Of a stretch of DNA of 9,213 bases, positions 6,132-9,213 are shown piece after piece; the stretch's first letter is position 1; each line of letters begins with the position of its first letter. The DNA comes from Acidimicrobiia bacterium (lineage in GTDB: Bacteria; Actinomycetota; Acidimicrobiia; Acidimicrobiales; JACDCH01): assembly GCA_013694495.1 (NCBI GenBank), contig JACDCH010000494.1, positions 1 through 9,213 on the forward strand, given 5' to 3'. Below the pieces are notes generated by a model. The model had not been told where the DNA came from. It worked only from the letters and a program-made list of their open reading frames with translations, and did not search any database. The position numbers and the translations under genes are program-made.

Positions 6132-6606
6132 ATGGAGCCCCTTCGAGCCTTCGAGGAGGCGGCCCTCGAATTGGGCCGTCGGCGGCGCCGGGCAGCCCCT
6201 CGTGGAAGCCGCGGTCGAGGCGCTCGTGGCGGGTCTCGACACCCAGGCGTTGCGTTGCCTCGCCGGCGCCCGACGCGCCGAGGCCGACATGGACGCCCAC
6301 GCCCTCGGGCCCGTGACCTTTGCCGAGCTCGGCCTGGAGATCGAGCCCTACGGATCGCCGGCGGCGGTCATCGCGCTCGCTCGTCTGGAGGCGAGCCGCT
6401 ACCTCGCCTCGAGGTGGTCGCCGGCCAGCTTCGCCACGGTGATGTGGCGCCTCTACGTGAAGTCGGGCTACTCCCGGGCGCTCGTCGACGTCTCGCGCTT
6501 CGACGACCACTACGGCCTCGTCGCCGATGGCATCGTCCCCGATGACCCCGAACTCGACAACGATCTGCACCGGGCTGCCGAACGCCTCGTCGCAGGCACT
6601 GGCTGA
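6132..6606 (+). CDS. Uncharacterised protein, apparent single frameshift
   Basis: I do not recognise the family. The protein would be about 157 aa, soluble, rich in Ala/Leu helices, with an acidic C-terminal half. Coding evidence is best from 6178 onward, where the frame reads VGGAGQPLVEAAVEALVAG and later SRWSPASFATVMWRLYVKSG. The natural N-terminus, MEPLRAFEEAALELG from ATG 6132, lies in the frame one base away. One extra C near 6177 explains both. The continuous open frame from 6028 gives an Arg/Pro-rich N-terminus crossing palindromic repeats, which looks non-coding. A GTG at 6202 would be an alternative short start. No good ribosome site is seen. It is the first gene beyond the attachment site. 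Confidence 0.55.
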
Positions 6607-6985
6607 GCTCTGAGGGATCGCTGCGGTTCGGTGCCACGGCTGCCGCCGAAGGGGTGCGCCGGGCCTGCTTGGGTGCATGAGTGCCAGCTCCCTTCCATCT
6701 CCGAACAGTCGTGGGCCCCAAGAGGCCGACAGGATGAGCGTCGCGGTGCGCCGGATCTCCCGCAGCAACTCAGGATCCCCGCCAACATGCGCGATTCACG
6801 GCGGCTTGGGGCCGTGGCGCTTACAACCGGGTCCCTCTGGCCCGGCGAGCGCGATAGGCGCTCGCGGGCTCCGCATCGAGAGAAGTCGAGAGAACGCAAG
6901 CGACCCACCTTTACAGCCTTCCCGACACGGCCTGAGCGCGTCACCAAACGCCGGCTGGGAGCCCCACCTGAGAGTCTCTCGCTGG
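6607..6985. other. Convergent intergenic region without a convincing gene
   Basis: It lies between the end of the plus-strand gene at 6606 and the end of vapC at 6986. Open frames here are Arg/Pro/Gly-rich with no motif. A minus-strand stretch near 6768-6710 reads LLREIRRTATLILSASWG, which might be a scrap of an old gene, but nothing continues it. The only clear element is the hairpin at 6840-6869. Confidence 0.5.
6840..6869. terminator. Strong GC hairpin between convergent genes, probable bidirectional terminator
   Basis: GCCC then GCGAGCGC (6845-6852) pairs with GCGCTCGC (6858-6865) then GGGC, giving a 12-bp stem with one bulged G (6844) and loop GATAG. It lies between two genes that transcribe towards each other. 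GC-rich hairpins lacking a T-tract are common terminators in actinobacteria. Confidence 0.55.
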
Positions 6986-7379
6986 TCAGGGGCCTGGGCG
7001 ATGCACGACCAGGTCGGTGTGCCTTTCGAGGACGTCGAAGTCAGCGTCGACGTGGAGGATCGTGGCACCGTGACGAATCGCGACGGCGCCGATGAGGCAG
7101 TCGATGAGCTTGCGCACGGTCTCGCCGCGGTGCCGACACGATCGGTAGTGGGAGGCGGCAGCTTCGAAGTCGAACGGCTCGGTCGAGGACCGTCCCCCGA
7201 GCCAATAACCCGCGAAGGTTGCGGAGGTGGGCCTCGTCGCGGGCGCCCGCCAGCACTTCCATTCTGACGGCGTCGGTCACGGCGAAGTCGGCGCCGAGCA
7301 ACCGGTCGACCTCGGCGCAGGCGGGACTCCCCGTGTTGCGAAGGAACTCGATCCACGCCGAGGTGTCGATGACGATCAT
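6986..7379 (-). pseudogene. vapC: VapC PIN-domain ribonuclease toxin, frameshifted
   Basis: VapC toxins are Mg-dependent ribonucleases that block translation by cutting tRNA or rRNA. The first frame gives MIVIDTSAWIEFLR (D5) and RMEVLAGARDEAHLRNLRGLLARG (E41). The rest of the family sequence is in the next frame after about 7181: EPFDFEAAA, then TVRKLIDCLIGAVAIRHGA, and HVDADFDVL to a TGA at 6988-6986. One extra base (GAC-C-GAG at 7184-7178) restores a protein of 130 aa, the normal VapC length, with all four PIN acidic residues. As written, the protein would stop at 7041 after 112 aa with a nonsense tail lacking the last two catalytic Asp. It overlaps vapB by ATGA. Confidence 0.85.
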
Positions 7380-7582
7380 CCGACCTCACGGCCGGATCGC
7401 AGCTCGTCGAGGTCGCCATCCCAGCCGGAGCCACGGAGCGATCTCGCCTCGTCGGCGTCGAGGGCTTCACCGGCAACGAGCCGAAGGGCGTAGTTGACCG
7501 CATCGCGCTTGGAGGCGAGGTGGAATCGGTCCATCACGAGGCGGCAGGCCTCGTCGTCGATGTCGATGTTCGTGCGTGCCAT
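7376..7582 (-). CDS. vapB: VapB ribbon-helix-helix antitoxin
   Basis: This 68-aa protein neutralises VapC and represses the operon. Residues 1-40 form the ribbon-helix-helix fold: strand RTNIDID, helix DEACRLVMDRF, turn HLASK, helix RDAVNYALRLVAG. The tail SLRGSGWDGDLDELR is the conserved toxin-binding segment that lies in the VapC active site. The ATG at 7582 has no Shine-Dalgarno but a TAGATT box 6 nt upstream, so the transcript is probably leaderless. Its stop overlaps the vapC start (ATGA, 7379-7376), as usual for vapBC. Confidence 0.9.
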   Translation of the reverse strand: MARTNIDIDDEACRLVMDRFHLASKRDAVNYALRLVAGEALDADEARSLRGSGWDGDLDELRSGREVG

Positions 7583-7598
7583 ACACCAAATCTACACC
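7582..7598 (-). promoter_or_regulatory. vapB leaderless promoter box and paired TACACC repeats
   Basis: On the minus strand TAGATT (7594-7589) lies 6 nt before ATG. On the plus strand TACACC occurs at 7582-7587 and 7593-7598, an 11-bp step overlapping the box. This suits autorepression by a ribbon-helix-helix dimer pair. The -35 is unclear. Confidence 0.45.
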
Positions 7599-7969
7599 AG
7601 CGGCGATCCACTGATCCGGGTGCCCCGATCGTCGGCCGTGCGACGCGTTCCGACATCGCTACCGGACCCCCGGAGCAAAATCGTCGACCGTGAGTTGCTG
7701 GCGATGCGGAGCTGTCGCGCGTTCGCCGGCTCGCCGCTGGGGGAAGGGTTTTGCTTCAAGTGCGGAACGCCAGCATCACCGAACTGGTCCACGATCCAAC
7801 TGGGCACCGACCGTTCACGTGGGCTCTTCTGCGATACAACGACGCCACACACCTCGCCTCAGCTGAGGACGGCTGATCCGGCGGCCTGGAGGTGCCCATG
7901 GGAGCGGAGGCCCCTGCCACCTACCGCCGGCTTCGAGGCGCCGCTCGGCCCGGGCCCGGGCCACGGGGT
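7599..7969. other. Intergenic region with palindromes and no convincing gene
   Basis: It holds a perfect 12-bp palindrome CCTCAGCTGAGG (7857-7868) and a 16-bp GC palindrome GGCCCGGGCCCGGGCC (7947-7962). One plus-strand frame (from 7704) reads MRSCRAFAGSPLGEGFCFKCGTP, resembling half a zinc ribbon, but the first CxxC is missing and nothing recognisable follows. Confidence 0.45.
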
Positions 7970-7975
7970 TACCCT
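7970..7975 (+). promoter_or_regulatory. TACCCT box before the gene remnant at 7981
   Basis: TACCCT ends 5 nt before GTG 7981, the same leaderless arrangement as at 5302, 7594 and 8596. It supports the view that the remnant once was a gene start. Confidence 0.35.
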
Positions 7976-7980
7976 CTTCC

Positions 7981-8022
7981 GTGGCCGACAAGGTGATCAC
8001 GATTCAGGAGCTCGAGAAGCTC
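7981..8022 (+). pseudogene. 5' remnant of a paralogue of the 62-aa cassette gene
   Basis: GTG at 7981 opens VADKVITIQELEKL, which aligns with MGDREFISIEEMEKL of the gene at 5314 with a single gap (shared D, I, I, E, E, K, L). After codon 14 the frame becomes Arg-rich nonsense, exactly where the convergent Uma2 gene ends (stop at 8023-8021). I read it as a gene start cut off by a recombination or deletion. The short length makes this tentative. Confidence 0.45.
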
Positions 8023-8584
8023 AGGTGGTCAAGAGGTCGTCGACGGCAACGCCATCACCCTGGCTGTAGGGAGTCGGGATCAACTCGCTCGCGCTGTACG
8101 TGCGACGTGCCCCGTAGCCGTCGGGGGTCGGCTCGGTCAAGACCTCGACGCCGCCGGGGTGGACGACCCAGTAGCAGGCGAAGCCGGCCCTGGCGTAGAG
8201 GTCGGCCTTGGGTCCGAGGTCGACTTCGAGCGTCTCGTCGCCGACCTCGACGACGAGCAGCACGTCAGCCGGCGTCCACCGCGACAGCCGCCGACCGACC
8301 GCGCCCGCCGGCTCGGCGCCGCGGCGCCGGACCCAGCAGTCCGGATCGGGCAGGGAGTCGTCGGTCGCCAGGGAGGAGCCCGTCACCTCGACGTCGCCGC
8401 CGACGAGCTTCAAGGCGTGGCCGACGTTGACCGTGACCGACCCGTGCCAGTCGCCGATGACCACCGGCACCACCACCCCATCGATGAGCTCGACCCGCTT
8501 GTCGCCGAAGGCGCCTGCCTCCGATGCCGTGACGAACGCCTTGATGTCCCAGCGCCACGCGAGGTCGGTCACGGCCACGGCCAC
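8021..8584 (-). CDS. Uma2-family protein (PD-(D/E)XK nuclease fold)
   Basis: Uma2 proteins have a restriction-endonuclease-like fold; their biological role is largely unknown. The predicted protein has 187 aa. Visible family marks are RVELIDGVVV (E32), the core DVLLVVEVGDETLEVDLGPKADLY with D107, E113 and K126, and FACYWVVHPGGVEVL, the conserved YWvvdp strand. I chose the GTG at 8584 because TATGCT lies 6 nt upstream (leaderless). A longer frame from ATG 8674 would run through this box and has a low-complexity N-terminus. It stands alone, convergent with the remnant at 7981. Confidence 0.85.
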   Translation of the reverse strand: MAVAVTDLAWRWDIKAFVTASEAGAFGDKRVELIDGVVVPVVIGDWHGSVTVNVGHALKLVGGDVEVTGSSLATDDSLPDPDCWVRRRGAEPAGAVGRRLSRWTPADVLLVVEVGDETLEVDLGPKADLYARAGFACYWVVHPGGVEVLTEPTPDGYGARRTYSASELIPTPYSQGDGVAVDDLLTT

Positions 8585-8590
8585 GACACG

Positions 8591-8596
8591 AGCATA
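8591..8596 (-). promoter_or_regulatory. TATGCT box of the leaderless Uma2 gene
   Basis: On the minus strand TATGCT (8596-8591) is followed by 6 nt and GTG (8584-8582). It decides the start in favour of 8584. No convincing -35 was found. Confidence 0.45.
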
Positions 8597-9029
8597 TGCG
8601 GACGTCTCGGAGTGACCCGAGCGAGCCGCCAACACACGGGTACCGGGTCTGACACCCGCGTCCAGAGCGTCCAACGAAACCCGGGCGGTTCAAACCGACC
8701 TCTCGCCGACGCCCTGCGCGTGGATTTTTACTGCTGCTTCGTTCCGCACGATCTTGTTCGGATCGTTGTTACACGGAGTATCGGCTACTCAGGCACTGCG
8801 CCCGGCGAGGCGCAGGATGACCACATGGAGCGACGGCCCCTGCCGGAACGAGACGGGGGTGCCGATCGAGCCGCTCTCGGCAGACGATGGTGGCGATTTG
8901 ATCAAGTCATCCACCCAGAGGAGGAATCCGACTGTGTCGGTGGAACCGAAACGGGGGAGAGAGCGACACCGCTCCGCATCCGCGGAGGATGGGACCCGTT
9001 CCGCGTAGGAACAGAGGGAAGGAAAAGGG
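8597..9029 (+). other. Long leader/intergenic region of the exported-protein gene
   Basis: No convincing gene is present. It contains a 7-bp perfect hairpin CTGCGCC-N6-GGCGCAG (8796-8815), a small palindrome CGATC-N7-GATCG (8749-8765), and the fold at 8934-9000. A 63-codon frame (ATG 8817 to TAG 9008) lacks recognisable features and is probably not a gene. The Uma2 promoter is at its left end. Confidence 0.45.
8934..9000 (+). promoter_or_regulatory. Structured 5' leader with possible pseudoknot
   Basis: GTGTCG (8934-8939) pairs with CGACAC (8964-8969). CTCCGC (8972-8977) pairs with GCGGAG (8982-8987) around ATCC. AACGGG (8950-8955), in the first loop, can pair with CCCGTT (8995-9000), giving a pseudoknot. 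It ends 29 nt before the ATG of a secreted protein, so it could control that gene. I match it to no known riboswitch class. Confidence 0.3.
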
Positions 9030-9213
9030 ATGGCCAAGCTCACCGCACGGAAGCGGGGTCGGGTGTTCGCGTTGCCGCTCGCAGCGGCGGCGGCGCTCGC
9101 CTTCGGCGTGCTCGCACCCAGCGCCACCGCAGAGGACAGCCCCGCGGAAGGGGCCGCCGCCGCGGCGAACGAGCACGCCGACGAGGCGCTGCTCGAGCGC
9201 ACCGACCCCGGGC
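9030..9213 (+). CDS. Exported protein, N-terminal part only
   Basis: The window ends inside this gene (61 codons present). The start MAKLTARKRGR is a basic n-region, followed by hydrophobic residues 12-29 (VFALPLAAAAALAFGVLA) and the signal peptidase I site SATA|ED after residue 34. The mature part begins with an Ala/Glu-rich, probably flexible stretch. The ATG at 9030 follows a purine-rich GAGGGAAGGAAAAGG that serves as ribosome site. Product unknown: it could be a cell-wall enzyme, protease or other secreted protein. A Tat signal is not indicated, as no twin arginine motif is seen. Confidence 0.8.
   Translation, partial: MAKLTARKRGRVFALPLAAAAALAFGVLAPSATAEDSPAEGAAAAANEHADEALLERTDPG

Noticed and set aside
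7704..7780. A zinc-ribbon protein (FCFKCGTP) on the plus strand.
   Set aside because: Only one CxxC is present, there is no usable start signal, and the rest of the frame has no recognisable sequence; chance or a scrap.
8934..9000. A c-di-AMP (ydaO) riboswitch before the exported protein.
   Set aside because: The hallmark GGGGTGAATC and the CCGTCAGCTAACCTCG-like segment are absent.
8817..9008. A 63-codon small ORF in the leader of the exported protein.
   Set aside because: No ribosome site and no protein-like features; it overlaps the predicted RNA fold.

Overview
The window is GC-rich DNA from a high-GC Gram-positive bacterium (Actinomycetota). This rests on C/G-ending codons, TAnnnT boxes a few bases ahead of start codons (leaderless genes), VapBC of actinobacterial type, and an integrase/excisionase/MobF-relaxase set like those of actinobacterial integrative elements. 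I cannot name the genus.

Positions 1 to about 5995 look like the right end of an integrated conjugative or mobilizable element. On the minus strand a probable excisionase (3391-3047) is followed by a MobF/TrwC-type relaxase-helicase (2932-121). The relaxase has a 1-2 nt frameshift near 1597 and a pair of opposite frame errors near 724 and 697 that create an in-frame stop. On the plus strand an XRE-type regulator (3515) is followed by a tyrosine integrase (4163-5299) with all six catalytic residues. Between the two arms (3440-3473) are two opposed sigma70-like promoters that physically overlap, as in a lysogeny-style switch. A small two-gene cassette that looks like a toxin-antitoxin pair (5314-5801) follows the integrase. 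After it come 11-bp-phased repeats, and then the 3' part of a tRNA-Pro(CGG) gene (5950-5995) with no matching 5' half, which I read as the distal attachment site.

From 5996 on is probably chromosome or an older island. It holds a hairpin and a double palindromic repeat ahead of an uncharacterised gene (6132-6606, one apparent frameshift), and a convergent intergenic region with a strong hairpin (6840-6869). Next is a vapBC pair (7582-6986) with a frameshift in vapC. A short 5' remnant of the same family as the 62-aa cassette gene follows (7981-8022). Last are a Uma2-family gene on the minus strand (8584-8021), a long structured leader, and the start of an exported protein (9030 to beyond the window end).

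Two cross-cutting patterns stand out. First, four small genes or remnants share a TAnnnT box 5-6 nt before the start codon. Second, single-base frame breaks occur in three different genes on both sides of the attachment site, so sequencing error must be excluded before calling them pseudogenes.
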